Shown: positions 24,902 to 38,147, numbered from the stretch's first letter. The stretch is DNA of 64,000 nucleotides from Blastomyces gilchristii SLH14081 (GCF_000003855.2 NW_003101670.1:1471705-1535704); one strand, 5' to 3'. Notes: a model not told the origin generated them from the sequence alone. Program-made: numbers and translations.

Positions 24902-26030
24902 CGTGTCTTGTACCTAACATGTCAGACCAATTTATTAACATAAGAAGGTTGTTGTACAGTTTTCTGACCTTTTGGTGTTCGCCTTTTGTATTAAGGAGCT
25001 TTGTTTCGCGGGAATTTGACTGGCAAATTTGAGCTTGCAGAATGGCAGGAGGTTGGGTGGGTGAAACACAACAATCGAAGGAGGGGGCATTCATCCCCAG
25101 GCGCCTTTGAAGTGCTGGGCTGCATTAGTGGTAAGCTAAATCGATGTTGATGGCACTTCATCATCCAATTAAATGAATGCGCGATGAACAGTACATCACT
25201 TGACTTTGAACCGGCAACATCGTCAATTTTCCACTGATCCATGTAGAATTCGATAACGTTTCCGAATTTTCCGAATCAGCACCATCAGTGATTCACTTCG
25301 GAAAAAAGTATACCTGTGACCGAATATTGTGACTACAGACCGTAACCAATATTGAGCAATAAGCGATTGAAGGCAAATTGTGCTCCGGAGAGTATGCAGC
25401 CAGGTGCCACAACACCATCTGATCTATGCTGTCGCCCAATGGCTCAATGACTAGTACCAAAATTATCACTGGCCTGAATATAAGAGGATGAGTACAACCA
25501 CATGAGAATGGTTCAATTCAGTGATTTCTTCCGACAACCTGACGTTCTGTAGAAAATACTAATCACCACATCAGCGTGCCTCCTGTCCTGCATTATTATA
25601 TTTCTCCTTGCGCAGAAATCTCAATCCACCTGCGGTATGTAAAGTATGGGCGTATGCGATGCGAGGCGCGCTCATGCCAGTCTTCTTGGCCAGAAAAAGG
25701 ATGGTCTTCTTTGGGCCAAAAGGACCTACCATACCTTCGGGCCATTTGACGTTACTAATGAAGAAGAGCTTGGCAAATTCCTGCATATCATGCTCGGGAA
25801 TAGCGGCGAGCAAGTGTTGCGGAGAAGTTTATTTCTTGGACCTCTCTGTGCAGTTTGTGCCACTTCGATCTTCCGCCATTCCTTGACATGCTCAACAAGC
25901 CGTGCTAGATGAGGGGACTTTAGTTTATAATGCTGTTTGTCACTGGGGTCTTCCCGGACCCTCGCCCGTAGCTATAAAATGAAAACTCTTCTCATAAGGA
26001 TACAGGACAAAAGGGAAGTCCCCCCACGAA
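24902..26030. other. No firm gene; a broken minus-strand frame at 25571-25910
   Basis: Two overlapping minus-strand frames (EHVKEWRKIEVAQTAQRG, then EFAKLFFISNVKWPEGMVG and KKTGMSAPRIAYAHTLH) look protein-like but need a frameshift to join. I do not recognise the family. The rest is non-coding as far as I can see. Confidence 0.35.
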
Positions 26031-26207
26031 ATGTCTTTCGAGGTCTATCGGGTTGCCTACGCTGGTTTGCCACGTGACCACGACGCTATTTTCGTGGTAA
26101 CAAATGACAATCAATCTGGCCATCTCTTTGAGGTGGACAATCAGACATTGGAATGTCCTCTAGATTTCAATATTGTTGCGCCAGCGCAGATGTTGGGTGT
26201 CTGGTGA
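26031..26207 (+). CDS. DUF6914-like protein, first exon or truncated
   Basis: ATG 26031 begins MSFEVYRVAYAGLPRDHDAI then FVVTN and SGHLFEV, the N-terminal signature of the fungal DUF6914 family, whose role is unknown. After this the match fades, and the frame stops at TGA 26205. A good donor (GTGAGTGG at 26204) overlaps that stop, so this may be exon 1, but I cannot find the family's C-terminal CQEWT block downstream. It is either a truncated gene or a decayed copy. The minus-strand frame over 26160-26405 also looks protein-like, so the coding strand beyond 26200 is uncertain. Confidence 0.45.
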   Translation: MSFEVYRVAYAGLPRDHDAIFVVTNDNQSGHLFEVDNQTLECPLDFNIVAPAQMLGVW

Positions 26208-27043
26208 GTGGGACGACCCAGAACCGGACCATGCCTTGGGTCTCTTCCCGTACAGCTCTCCGGTCCTTTCATCATCATGCACATTCTCAGCTACGTTCTC
26301 GTCTGTCGCGTCCGTCGAAGGATCTCTATGTAGGGCCAGAGGGATATGGGCCAAGGCGGACAGCCGTGCGGAAATGTCCTCTGGGCGTAATAGGTTAAAT
26401 CTCACATGGACGACCTGCCGCTTGGTCCACAGTTCCTAAAGGCCGTGACCCAATGCCGCCGCAGCCGTGGCATCGGTCCACACTAGAAGTGTAAGCCCCC
26501 GGTTTCCAAGTCTGTGTCCCTGCCACTGGAGAAGCCGGTAGCAGAGGAGAATACTCTTTGCTAGTTTCTTCCACGCGCTGTAACTCTTAAACTAAGATAA
26601 GACGCCCGCAGCCTTTCTTCACTCCCGGAGCATCGCTTCTGAAAAAAGCGCCGGATAAGGAATTGTTCACCCATACCCCAGAAAAGGCACCAAAAAACCC
26701 CCAAGCTGGGGCCTAGATTGAACTTGAAGAACAAGATCATTTTCACGTTACTCCATTTGCAGCTGTGACATCATGAATTTCCTCATAACTTTGGTTCTTA
26801 ACTGTAACAAGTAACAAGTAACTTCAGAAACATCTCAGGCCCCGACTAAGTTGACAGCTCAGGGTCCTCAGATGGGCTAGCCTAAAATGAGGAACATTAT
26901 ACCAAGAGTAGAGCTGATCACGATTAAAGGCATGTGGAGAAATCCAGAAATCCCAAAGTCCTACGAGTCGAAGTCGTCAACTCTAGCCCTTTTCAATAAA
27001 TGCAGGTAAAACAGGATCGCACTGTTCCCCTGGGTGGTATTTC
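26208..27043. other. No recognisable gene
   Basis: A minus-strand frame (26160-26405) encodes an acidic segment (STDATDENVAENVHDDERTG) that I cannot assign. The remainder is spacer. Confidence 0.4.
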
Positions 27044-28369
27044 TCACTCACCCCTGATTTCCCCTAGCGTAGTCATGATGCGCTTGATAATCCAGCCTTG
27101 ATCTTCACTCCAATACAGAACCTTACCTCTGGCATCCTTTATCCATGCTTCATCTCGGTATACCTTCCATGCTTCGATAATATCGGAACTCGATCCACAC
27201 TGTTTGAGTCTCCCAAGTACATCATTTTCGACAAAATAGGGAGGAATATATGTGTCATAAGGAAACTGTACATCGTCTACCAGACAGATACCTTCCCATG
27301 TGTCGAAGAGACCAAGTTGTCGAAGGAAATTTGGCTTATCTGGTGGCCAGGAAAGCGATGGGTTCCAGGTCCGAAGCACAAGAAGCTCGATGATATTGGA
27401 AGGCCGCATATGGGGGAGAAGGAATCTTATAAATGAGTCTCATTTCCGGCTCTCTCCGCCGCTTCCGTCCCCATGTATGATGAAGTGAATACTCAAGTTG
27501 GGGTCCGAAGGGGGCAACCAGGATGAGAGATCCGTAACGTCCCCGAAAATCCTTCTAAGTAAAAATCCCCAGACAAAATCAAATATTTCCAGGATATCCA
27601 TTGCTTCGGAGACCGCTCGATGCGGGTTATCTGTCCAGATCTCGAGAATCCTTTCGAACGTCTGGCGTTGTTCTTGTGACGTTTGGAACACCAACACGCG
27701 CCACAGACATAACGCCTCAATCGCGAGCCACTGAGCCGACAATGACTTGTGAAATCGCAGTGTCTGCCTCGTGTCAAACGGGGACTAGGGACACCCCAAG
27801 TGAATTGGCCTCGAGATGGGGTAGAGATCCTTCCCGCCGCAACATTTCCACACCCTGCTCAGAAAGGTATTCGTCACGGTAGCGAAGGCTAGAGCAGGAG
27901 TATGCAGACTGGATTGCTGGGTGTCTGTAGAGATCTCGAAGAAGCCGCAGTCCCTGCCACCGGGTAGAAATCGACCACACGAACTCATCTTGCAGGTCGG
28001 AGGTCAAAACTTGAAACGATTTCGAAAGAAATTGGCCTTGTGGTCGGCAGGATGCGGGTGGTTCATCCTGAAAGGTCAAATAGTTCGACGTGTACCGCTG
28101 ATTCGCCTCGATGAGATAGCACAGTTGGATGTCATACTGATGATGTGCTGCACGAGCCTGAGATTATTGTTAGCAAGAGAACTCCCCCTGCGAAGAAGAG
28201 ATGCTCATACAATCACCGACTTGTAGATACGAAGTCGATTCTGCCCACCATCGAGACAGTTGTACAGCTGCCTGCAAGCCCGTCCCAGGTGCAAAACATC
28301 ATCTAGGTCATCAAGATTTTCAAATATCAACAAGAGCAACTCGCTCGGTAGGTCCAGAATCGAGGACAT
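27044..28369 (-). pseudogene. F-box protein gene with one frameshift and one TGA
   Basis: ATG 28369 starts MSSILDLPSELLLLIFENLD, a classical F-box, followed by a 53-nt intron 28210-28158 (GTATGA...CAG). Exon 2 reads ARAAHHQYDIQLCYLIEANQ and continues through LRLLRDLYRHPAIQSAY and YRDEYLSEQGVEMLRREG. A one-base shift is needed near 27782 in CCCC to continue into FDTRQTLRFHKSLSAQWLAI. An in-frame TGA at 27440 interrupts ESRK-DSFIRFLLP, after which the frame runs to a normal end (WSEDQGWIIKRIMTTLGEIR) at 27044. F-box proteins recruit substrates to SCF ubiquitin ligases; the target is unknown. With only two lesions this is either a young pseudogene or carries sequence errors. Confidence 0.8.
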
Positions 28370-31300
28370 CGTGAAGTTGAGTTAAGTTAAACTACAGAAT
28401 CGAAGAAGTAAAGTAGTCCGAATTGGCAGAAATCCATTGGCCCGCAAAGGCGGTCCAATCATCTTGGTCGTTGGTCATGTGACATCAGTGCAAGAGCTTT
28501 TCCGTGGTCGGAAAAGACGATGAATCTACCTCCCATGCGCCAAAAGTCTCTCAAATGTGTGGCCCCATTCTAAAAGATGGCCATCTTTCCCAAAGCTATG
28601 TCCTTTTCTCCAGATATCCAGAAATTTAGCACGTCATCAGCTGGTCAGCCCGCTGCAAATCACTGAAAGAAACCAAAATGACTTGCATTCCAATGGAACT
28701 GCGCACATACCCCTCAATATCTTCACCCCGTCTCATTAAATACTCGATGGCATATTCTCTTGCCAAGACATCATGGTGCGGACGGTCCTGCGCTAGCTAC
28801 CAGAACAAGACAGCAATTGCAGTCACAACATGTCCAGTCACCTTGACAAAAACATCTGCGAAGAAAGGTGCTCTTCCGGTCAATCTTCATAATAATTCAG
28901 AACATCAACTTTTTTATCTTGAACACTGATGAGAGTAGCACCTGGCTGCCATCCGAAGAGTATATGGATGACCTCTGATCCCAGTCCACGTGTTCCAGCA
29001 ATTGACTAGTTCATGATATTTAAACAATTTGTAAATAATTGTTAAATCTTTGTATAAATGGCTGCCCACAGCCCCATGTGCAATAGAAGGCAATGAAAAG
29101 GCAATCATGAACATTTAGATACTTAAATCCCACACAGCTCTCTCATATTTCTTGTTTTCTTCTCTTTTCTTATTTTATTTTATTTTGATTTTGTATATTT
29201 TAGATATTTTCGAGAGAAGTGGGGAATAAAGAAGTGAAGAAGGAAAATTTCCATTTATGCAGTCACTCATATCTTCTTATGACCATCTTGCGACAACAAA
29301 AACAACGAGGTGAGGTAGCATCACAATCTATGAGGAATAATGAGAGGGCCTGGATCCTGATCAGCTGTGAAGAATGGAACATAATAGTCATCACCTCCCC
29401 CCATGTCAAGTGATGATGAGGTGACCATAACCCCTTCAGAAGTCTTACCAATATCATTCCTGCGCTACATTATGATGTCCAACATGCCTGTTCCGATCCC
29501 ATAAGCCAAACTACCTCCCTTGCAACAGCATTTCATTTATTTCCAATCACATATCGCAGTGCTCATCATCCCGGATTGCTCAGCCCTCCGCCTATCAGTC
29601 CTCAGTGTGAAGTGATGTCGGCAATAACAAAATGTAACCTCGAGTCAGAAGACCTACTCCCGGACTGCAAAGACAAATTAATAAATCTGGTGAAATTTGT
29701 TGATGGGATATGCTCATGGAAGCCCAGTGCACCTGATAATGTTTCAGCGCAGCAAAGCGTGGAGTCTCTTCCAGTCTGTATGTGTGATGCAATTCGGACA
29801 AAACTAGATGCAGAGATGAAAAATAGCCCTCACTGTCATTACTCTTGATAGTAACTAACTGCCAATGATAGAATCTTGGTGAAACTGTCTGGAATTTGAA
29901 GACAATGGTCAGATTCGGGCTTAATCCGTCTCCAGGTTATCTCATTGTGATGGTAGATTCAGAGTCCCCGCCCATCCGTGTATCCGACATGTCTGAAAAG
30001 GAGTCAAACTTCAAATTTGAGAAAGCTATCTTTGTGACTGATAATTGGGTTATTATTCACTCTGCAGTCAAGCTACTTCACATTGGTCTCATAACAAAAT
30101 AGCGCTGCTCAGCTGAAAATAGAGGAAGAAAGTGGCTGAGAATATGTTATTAGAAACATGAAATTGAATGAGATAATGCATGAGGTTTTGTGATTTATAG
30201 GCTTATTGAGCACAATGTCATATGCAATCTAAGAAGCTGAGGCCTCCACCTCCTCAAAATCTGACAGAGTAGAAACCTCCAGTTATGACAGGAACTTCAC
30301 ACTCCCGGCAACTGTATAAATAAATTTGTAGTGTTTGACAGAGGACTTGAGGTCTCTCATCAAGGGAGTATACTCTCAAGGATGTTGGCAATTGCGCACA
30401 GGAATCCAAGAAGTTGAACAATATAAAATCCACCACATCTTGTATTTGCTCTCCGAAGTTTGAATGAAAATGCCAGTTTCCTTATCAATGTTGAATGCCG
30501 GGACTGGCAGATAGAAATATTGAATAGCTTTACTTTTGCTAGTCATGATACTATGTAACAGTGTAGATGTCTGAGTGACTCCATGTATTCAGGTTGACAA
30601 TGATTTGTTGTACAACTTTCGAGTATCCAAAGACCCTCAGCGCTGAATATAGTAGCTCGATAATCACAATTAGCATCCGGATTTTGGAACTCAAAAATGC
30701 TAAAATCTGCTTCTTAATGCTCGCGGCTTGGTTTGAGAAGGAAAGAATGAGCCAGGCACTGTTTGCAAATCATCTATGAGGTAGGTAGAAACAGAATCCA
30801 TGTCTCACTCATTGAGTCATGTATATAGTGTGTAAACCTGATGCTTCAAATCAGAACACGCCCTCTCTCCTTCATCTTCATTTATTTGAGCCTCATTCTC
30901 AAATGGCATTGAGTTTCCATTGTGGTCCCAGACTCAAGATGCATGTGCCTGAGCACACACAATAGCCAGGGCAGAATATTCTATTGATTCATCTCTTGCA
31001 TTACTCCGCACCATTTGCTGCTGAGATTTGCAAGTTTGTGGTGAATTATGTGAGTAGCTAGATAGTAATGTCATACAGGGTTTCATGTCCTGAGGTTTGA
31101 ATCATAGCATAGAAAGACCACATCACTTGCTTGCTGCTCAGTCAGGGCATTAATTCAAATGTGTTTTGATGTGTTCACGGCCTGCTGGACTGCCATCTGA
31201 TTGCTTTGTGAAATGCTTGATAAATCTATCAACTTACTGAGAGAGACTCCGCGGCAAGTTAAACATCTTTTCATGTCCAGCTGCACCATCTGTCAAATAA

Positions 31301-31433
31301 ATGTGATACTGACTGAGCCCTTGTGAGCTTGTTTGGTCCAGATGTGGCTATCAACCACCTCCGTGTATTGACCTAATGTAAGGCTGCTGATTTGTCTCTT
31401 TTCTTGATTTCCTGCTTCTGACCTGTGGTATTG
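28370..31433. other. AT-rich decayed stretch with unassigned coding remnants
   Basis: Beyond the F-box promoter the sequence becomes TGA-rich. On the plus strand, 29576-30102 holds two protein-like frames, and 30110-30780 reads as one frame with frequent TGA/TAG (for example EYVIRNMKLNEIMHEVL and LRSLIKGVYSQGC). I cannot name the family. A T-rich tract lies at about 29150-29210. 31000-31433 may hold the far 3' end of the patatin gene on the minus strand. Confidence 0.4.
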
Positions 31434-34400
31434 CTATGCTGAATTGACTGTGGAGGGAAACAGTACAAATAAGTTATGTGAGCCCCGGGCACCACAGAAC
31501 AACAAAATTTCAGTCCCAGTAGTGTTAGTCATTGATGACTCATACGCTAGCATGACCTTCGGCAGTGACGACAATTCATGAGTTTGCAAGAAACTGTTCA
31601 TCTCTTCATCAGTGACTACAGGGAAGATGCTATATGAAATCAAAAGTATACTTCATTACTGAAGAACTCCTCAAAAATCTCAACTTGAATTATGATACAT
31701 GAGAACACAAGCAACAAAAAACAAGTAAGATGACTCAGGCACTGCTCACTCATGTGTCTGAGTAGAGACATATCACTGTTTGACTCTGTGTTTATCACCA
31801 AAGCCCTCACATTCCGCTTTTCACTTCTGAGCGCGTGAATTGGATGTGCCTGGACCACATGCCTGACAATTAAGACAGCTGAGAGTACCATGATCAGCTG
31901 AGCTGAAACAGGCATTGAACCCCTGCGTATCTTCAAACCACTTCATGGATTGAGAAAAGTTGCTTATTCTTTGAGAAATAGCTCCACACCGGATCTGTAC
32001 TGTTACTATGTCTGTATGACAGCATACATAGAACAAGATGTTTTTGCAGTAGCATCCGCAGGCTGAGCAAATGTCCCTATTCAGATCAGTGATACTCAAC
32101 TGCCCCAGCACCTCGGTATCCTTAACAATTTCCATGATGGACATTCCAAGTTGAACCAGATTCAGGGCGACTGTGCGACCATCTCCCTGACACCTAATTG
32201 AACCTTGACATTGAAACATGTCACTCTCACTTTGAGCGGCAGAATCTAGAACAAAATAGAATTATGTGACTAGAGCATTCATTGTAGTTTCCTGAATTCT
32301 TTGGCAAACACCTGGTTGAATATGAACTGTGTTTCTTAGCCTCTTCATCTCTTCCACATTTGTTATCTTCAAAGGCCAGTTGATACTAGTGTTGAATCGG
32401 ATGAAATCAGTCTTTGAGGTGATGTCAATATGGGCCAGCAGCTCTCTCCAGGTGGCTTCACCATTCATTGACTGGAGCATCGACTGAGAAAGCCAATATA
32501 TGAATGAATTATGTATTACACTCTGTGATGGTACTGGAACTTGGTCCTTAGGCTTCTTCTTGACACCTGTTCCCAAGGAGAGAATCAGGTCGGGAGAGGT
32601 GCCTGAAGGCAGGATTCTTCTGCTCTCTGCAAGAGTGAGGTAGACAGGATTATTGTAGCGCCCAAGTCTGCCATTCTCGAACTTGCAGGATCCGACCTGT
32701 ACAGGCGGGAAAAGCCTAGCTAGCATCAGTAAAATTGGCAGGTCAACAAGTCAGTGTTCTGTCATTACCCGGGCACAGCGGATGTGGCTCTACCACTTCA
32801 AGTGTGTTAGTTATTGGAATCCACTAGTCGGCAAATTGGAGGCGCAACAGGAGCCAAAAGCATCAAGGAAGGGCAATACACCAGACTTACATTTTCCACA
32901 GTGAAGGCTCATTGACTGCGACATCACTTCTCAGAAGTTTATATGCTAGGAGGAAGGCGGTCAAGTGAGTGTCGGGCAATATTTGAGATGTGAAGATGTG
33001 AAAACTCATCACAGTTCTTCAGTATGGCTACAGACCCATTATAGTTGCTGAAGACAATGCAAGAAGAGTTGCTCATCTTGGTGACTGTCACAAGGACCTT
33101 ATGAGATGCACTATCTGAATTGTAACTGAACATCAGCTGAACTGTTCTGAATGCCTCTTTGAGAGATTCTTCTATCGCTCACTCACTGAACATGCTACTG
33201 AACATCAAGCATCTAATTATTCACAGGATTCTCCACTTTCTGAAGACACATTTGGAGAGGGTAACAAAGGAGCAGATGCTTTGACAGACTTCTCAGTGGA
33301 GAATAAACAGGCTGATGATGATGAGGCCACCTGATAAAGCTTAGTTGGGATCCCGCAGAGATGTTGAATTGAATCATACCTGAACTGGTGCTGACTGCCA
33401 TGTCAAAAAGATTCTGAATGGGGCAGTCGATCATCTCCTGCATCAGTCTGAGAAACTTCAGTGAGATGACGCCCCGTGAGCCGCCACTGTTGATGCTAAG
33501 AATGCTCATGCTGGCTGTGAGCAGTTGCAACACTGCAGTGAATGTGATCTGAAGCCCATATAGAATGCATTGCTGCATTGTAAACTTTTCCTCAACATGA
33601 GGAACGGCATCTCTGAAGACTCGGATGCACATATCACATATTGTATGACCGCAGCTGAGGGTCTTCTCAGGCCTCCTTTGTAGGCAATACAAGCAAGTCT
33701 GGTTGAATCGGACCTGGATCCAGCTACAGCTCTGCTTGCTGAGATTATCACAATGGAGATGTGCAGAAGAGCTGTATTCAGACAGAAGGTGGGAAAAGAG
33801 CCACTCCATGTGTATCTCAATAAGAAGAAGGGTGGAACCGGCATCGAAGACTGATCGCCTCATAGCTCCCAGGCAGAAAGATTTATAGAGAGTGTGATAC
33901 ACAAGGTTGGGAGGAAAGTCTGTGTCAATATCAGCTCAAGGACTAGCACCAGTGGGTTGCAACTCACAATGCATTTTTGGAGAATAAGCATCCATCAGAA
34001 TGCTTGATGTGATGAACAAAGTGAGATCACTGTGTGGAATATTAAACCCATGCCCCAGGTTCAAAAGGTTCTGAATATGGTTGATATAGTCCTCTCCAAC
34101 CTCATTTCCAAGTCGTGCGGCGGTTACAAAGTCAAACAGGCAATTGACTGTTTGGGCTGTATGCTGAATGACCTGTTGATAGAAAGACTCCAGGTGGGTC
34201 ACTGAGAAAAGGCAGTCATTCTCACAGCGGACTTCATGCATGTCCCGCGCGTGCTCAAGAAGGACATTTTTTAGTCGGTCATAGGTGATGTCGCCAGAAA
34301 GGCTGATGAGACCCCAGATGAAGAAGTCAATGGAAGAAAATGCTTCTTCAATTCATTGCTGACTTAACTTCATCATGCAGGGATCTGATGAGATGGTATC

Positions 34401-35050
34401 CGGCGCGATGACCACAACTCGGGGCTGAATGCTCTGTGGAAGATTAGATGCATTACTGAGTTTGGTCCATGTTTTCACCTGAGAAGCAACATCTTCAAGG
34501 GTTGCAAAGTCGTCCGCGAACAAGCAAACAATGTCACTAAATAGAAAGAAGAGGCAAGTGAAGACAGCATCTAGAATGCTGTGGGTGGAGGGTTGCAACC
34601 ATGCAACTGCATGCTGCTCAGCCTCCTTGGCAGACTGAGGGTTGCTGCTTGAGAGTGGTTCTGTAAATGGGTCACTGTCAGTGAAGAGAAGGGGACTGTT
34701 GAGGCTGTCACTGAAGGTCTTCAATCACAGATTGGCAACTTCAGTCAGCTTGTCACATTCAATGTTGTTGTTGGAAAACAGTCTCTTGATGGCCTGGTCT
34801 TTCACTTTTCTTCTGATGAAGTGTATAAGTTGTGGATACTGCTCTGAAGGTTTGGTCATCTCCTGAATGACCTCACTAAAGTGTCCTGTATTCTGTAGAA
34901 AAACTCCACCTTTCACAATAAGGTGCAGCCAAGCTGGATCTTTTCTATGAGCATACATGATAATCCTTGACTTTCAGGAAAACAAATCTTTTGATTGCTG
35001 CCCAAGGTAGATCCGCGCAGCATCACTGTTATAAATACCGCAGTCTCTCA
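31434..35050 (-). pseudogene. RING-finger plus patatin-like phospholipase protein, pseudogene
   Basis: Reading leftwards: a helical N-terminal region (34958-33936; AHRKDPAWLHLIV, CLFADDFATLEDVASQVKTW, VVVIAPDTISSDPC, LGHGFNIPHSDLTLF); a RING-type cluster CLYCLQRRPEKTLSCGHTIC then DMC (about 33690-33625); the patatin core ILSINSGGSRGVISLKFLRL, then CPIQNLFDMAVSTSSG (33500-33370); later SNYNG (about 33030), FENGRLGRYNNPVYLTLAES and LILSLGTG (32690-32570). Patatins hydrolyse acyl lipids with a Ser-Asp dyad (GxSxG and DGG/A). Here the nucleophile elbow reads STSSG and the DGG block reads ENGRL, so the catalytic Asp is lost. Several stops, mostly TGA, separate the blocks. The N-terminus may extend further towards 35.6 kb, and the C-terminus below 31.4 kb. 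Confidence 0.8.
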
Positions 35051-36094
35051 GATACTGTACACTGGCAATCTCCCTGTCTCCAGAATGCTGATTCCATCCA
35101 TTTCTGGTCCCGCGATGAGACCTGGATTTTCAGTGAACCAGCTCTTCTATCATGACTGCAATTCTCAGAACTAAGGAGATTGTAACAATGACTTATCATT
35201 CTTTTAGATTGATCCCTTTATCGGCAGTACTCTACATGGTATTATAGGAGCTCAAAGCTGAAAATTCATGTATGACATCTCTCTGAGCGGTTAAGGATAT
35301 ATGAACGCCCAGATTTCATATTAGATTGCTACTGTCTAACACTACACTGTTCCATAATCATCTCTTTTCAGCTCCAGCTGTGAGTGCTCAGCATTGGTCA
35401 GTGATCAGAGCTGAGTTTCCACTTTTTGTCTCATCTGCGGCCGCCAATTTCAGGACCTGTGTATCAAGCTGTTGACTGTCTTCATCACTGTGATGCTCTA
35501 GCACGCCCATCAGTTGGCTTTGTTTGTCCACTTTGCTCACTGTGACAGGCCAGTGCTGAAATACTATTCTTAGCTGTTGATAATCTGAATCGGAGAGTCA
35601 AGGTGGAATACCTACTTTGCAGATATCACACAGTCTTTGAGGACTAGCTGTGCATCCTCAGCACTCATGAGGATAGTTTGGACAGGTGAACAGCATTGTT
35701 GTATAACTTTGCCATTTGAAACAGGGCCTTGAAACTGAAGACTGACTGACTGATCAGAAAGTTCCTCAGGGCCTCACTACTGCTTTATGCCCGTTGAAGT
35801 GGGACATTGCCTTTCCTTGGCGAACCTATCCCGCATAGCATTACCATGACATCCATTGATTCCTTTTGGGGCGAGGAGCTTACCCGGGTGATTGGTGGAG
35901 TTATTCACCTCTATATTTGCCCCTAGGCGACTGGTGAAGTTATCCATTTACCTTTGCATTTGTCAAGATAATTGGGCGACTCAATGCTGAGTATAGGTCA
36001 CATGGTATCTTTTCTCACTGTGGAACATTTATATTTCGGTTGACACTCACTTTGTGTGGAGAGGTTTTGTGAGTCTCTGTGCAGGTATTCTCCA
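35051..36094. other. Decayed spacer between divergent pseudogenes
   Basis: Minus-strand fragments (near 35400-35600: VTVSKVDKQSQLMGVLEHHS) may be the start of the patatin gene. No other feature is recognised. The upstream region of the Ser/Thr-rich gene lies here. Confidence 0.4.
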
Positions 36095-37360
36095 ATGGCT
36101 TTGTTATTCCAGTGGATTTTCATTCTGATGTGCGTGTCACGGACGGCCTCCAAGGCCGGATGCAACTTGCAAAGTGACTTCCCTGCTGGTGGGTGGCAGA
36201 ATGTCATCACTCATACCACAAAATCACCACTTCAATCAACAAGGACCTCTTTTCACCTCACATCTCAATTGTTTATGACATACGCGTCTTCTCATCCATT
36301 GAACTCTACATCATTCGCAGCGGAAATCGCTTCCTCGGGCCGTTCGGACGTGGAGGGTGAGTCGACCTCGCGACATTCCGTGCCTCTCGACTCCATTGGG
36401 CGCGTCGAGAGCACGGTAACTTTGTCCCATGGAAATAGTGTCGATCCCAGCTTGTCGGTCAGTGAAATGACAAGTGCTTATGAACAATCATTGTCTTTGT
36501 TATCAGTGTCATCCATGAAACATCTTTTTTCAAGATTGAGAATGACCTCACATCTCATTACAGTACTGCAGCCCTCAGAACTGTCAGCAATTGTTATTTC
36601 ATACCATGCTCTCTCTACAGCTTTCAAGTCATCATTTCTGCAGCTCACTCTGACAAGTGTATTCAATTCAAACATCTCTACTTTGCTTTCGCCCCCTTCT
36701 TCTCCCGCAGATTGTTCCTCCCATATCACTGTGTGAGATGAGCCTGTCATCAGCACTACAAAGTCATATTCCTATTCTGCTACACATCAGGTAGTCACAA
36801 TTACTGAGGGTCCTGAAAACTCCTCAGCTGTTGGAGAAAAGACTTCGATTCAAGACAGTGTGTCTGCAAGCCCTTCACAGCCTGGTTCAGAGTTGCAAAT
36901 TCAAGCGCCTACTTGCCCTTCAACTTCCAAGGGCCTGGAGCCAACTATGCTGCTCGAAACAATCACCGCATCAACAACAAACTCAACAGATCAGTTTTTG
37001 TCTGTCACCAGCCCCTCATCTATTGTGATCACCTCCCTTCTTTCAGACTCCACAAGCGGAGACTCGAGGCCGGCATTCAATGTGTCTTCTCATCATCAGC
37101 AGGCAACTCTCTCCGAGACTGAAGCCTCAGTGTCTTCATCTGGCTCCGTCTCCGGTGTGCATTCTCAACTGATGATGGAGATCATCTCTGGTTTTCCAAC
37201 TTTCACATCTGTTGATATCTCAAAGCTCAGAAACAATGACTCTCTTTCATCAGCTGCAGTGGGTAGGCTGACTGATGTCATTGATGAAGTGGTAGTTGGC
37301 GCAACTGGAGAGATGGCTGTTATTTTCATTGTGCTTCAGAAGATTCAGAAAAGAAAATAA
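36095..37360 (+). pseudogene. Ser/Thr-rich secreted or cell-wall protein, one in-frame TGA
   Basis: ATG 36095 begins MALLFQWIFILMCVSRTASK, a clear signal peptide. The next 400 residues are extremely rich in Ser and Thr (SVSASPSQPGS, TITASTTNSTD, SSSGSVSG), typical of O-mannosylated wall or secreted mucin-like proteins. The frame is open for 422 codons except for one TGA at 36734 (SSHITV-DEP). No enzyme domain, Cys pattern or GPI-type hydrophobic tail is seen; the C-terminus ends FIVLQKIQKRK. It faces away from the patatin pseudogene. The single TGA is consistent with the CGA-to-TGA decay seen elsewhere in the window. Confidence 0.6.
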
Positions 37361-37520
37361 AGGAAAGTACCAGCAAAAAATTCTTTGAAAAGAGAGGTGT
37401 CTGGTTGATTTTGAATCATATAATGTCTTTACTTCACTATTTATGTACACAAGGTGGTGTTTTCACACTGGTAGGATCTAGGAATCAACTTGGCTGAGTA
37501 GCCTTCTACAATATATTGTG

Positions 37521-38147
37521 TTAAAAAAAGTTATTCTCTTGGTCCTTCAAGTTCTTATTCACTGTCTCCATTGAAATACCCCAGTAAGCCAGAAGATCAT
37601 GCTTGACTGTTGCCAATTCTTGCAATGAACTCTGGACTGTCTCATGCAACTTGTTCATCATTCTCAATGACCCCTTGTATAGTTCAACTGTCTTCGCGTA
37701 GAGTGCCATCAGTACATGTCAAACCTTCTCATGATATGCCAATTCCGCCTGTAGTTGTGAGTTCTTGTGTTTCAGGTCTACTAGTTCCTCCTGTGGTGAA
37801 AATGAAACATTCTTGAACTGGCTGATCTGTCCTGGAAGGCGCTTGATACTGGCTGTTTTGCCCCCATGGCTAGTGATGACATGGTCAAGGTGGGTGATCA
37901 GAATCTCTTCTGAAATCTGTTGATTGCGTGCCCTGCTTGTGGAGGAAGCTTTGTGGTGTAGGGATGTCTGTGTATCAGGCACGAGCGCTCTTGAAGTATT
38001 TACATCTTTGCCAAGACACAACAACTTCACAAGTCCTCAGACGGAGTGATCTGCCTCGTTTTCGCGGCTAGCGGGCGTAAGGTTGAAGGACAGGTTCCAG
38101 CGCGGGTTCCGCAGTGGAACAGTAGGCTCTGCTTTGTTCTGAGACAT
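37521..38147 (-). pseudogene. Coiled-coil protein pseudogene
   Basis: A single frame from ATG 38147 (MSQNKAEPTVPLRNPRWNLS) to 37521 is interrupted only by two TGA codons (38037-38039 after ADHSV and 37719-37721 after AYHEKV), both at positions where Arg would fit. The C-terminal half (LVDLKHKNSQLQAELAYHEK, MALYAKTVELYKGSLRMMNK) is a strong coiled-coil candidate. The N-terminal third is Pro/Arg-rich and basic. I know similar hypothetical proteins in Eurotiales but no function. It is convergent with the Ser/Thr-rich gene, about 160 bp away. Confidence 0.6.

Noticed and set aside
36478..36756. Minus-strand frame in the Ser/Thr-rich gene
   Set aside because: Shadow of the plus-strand repetitive coding sequence.
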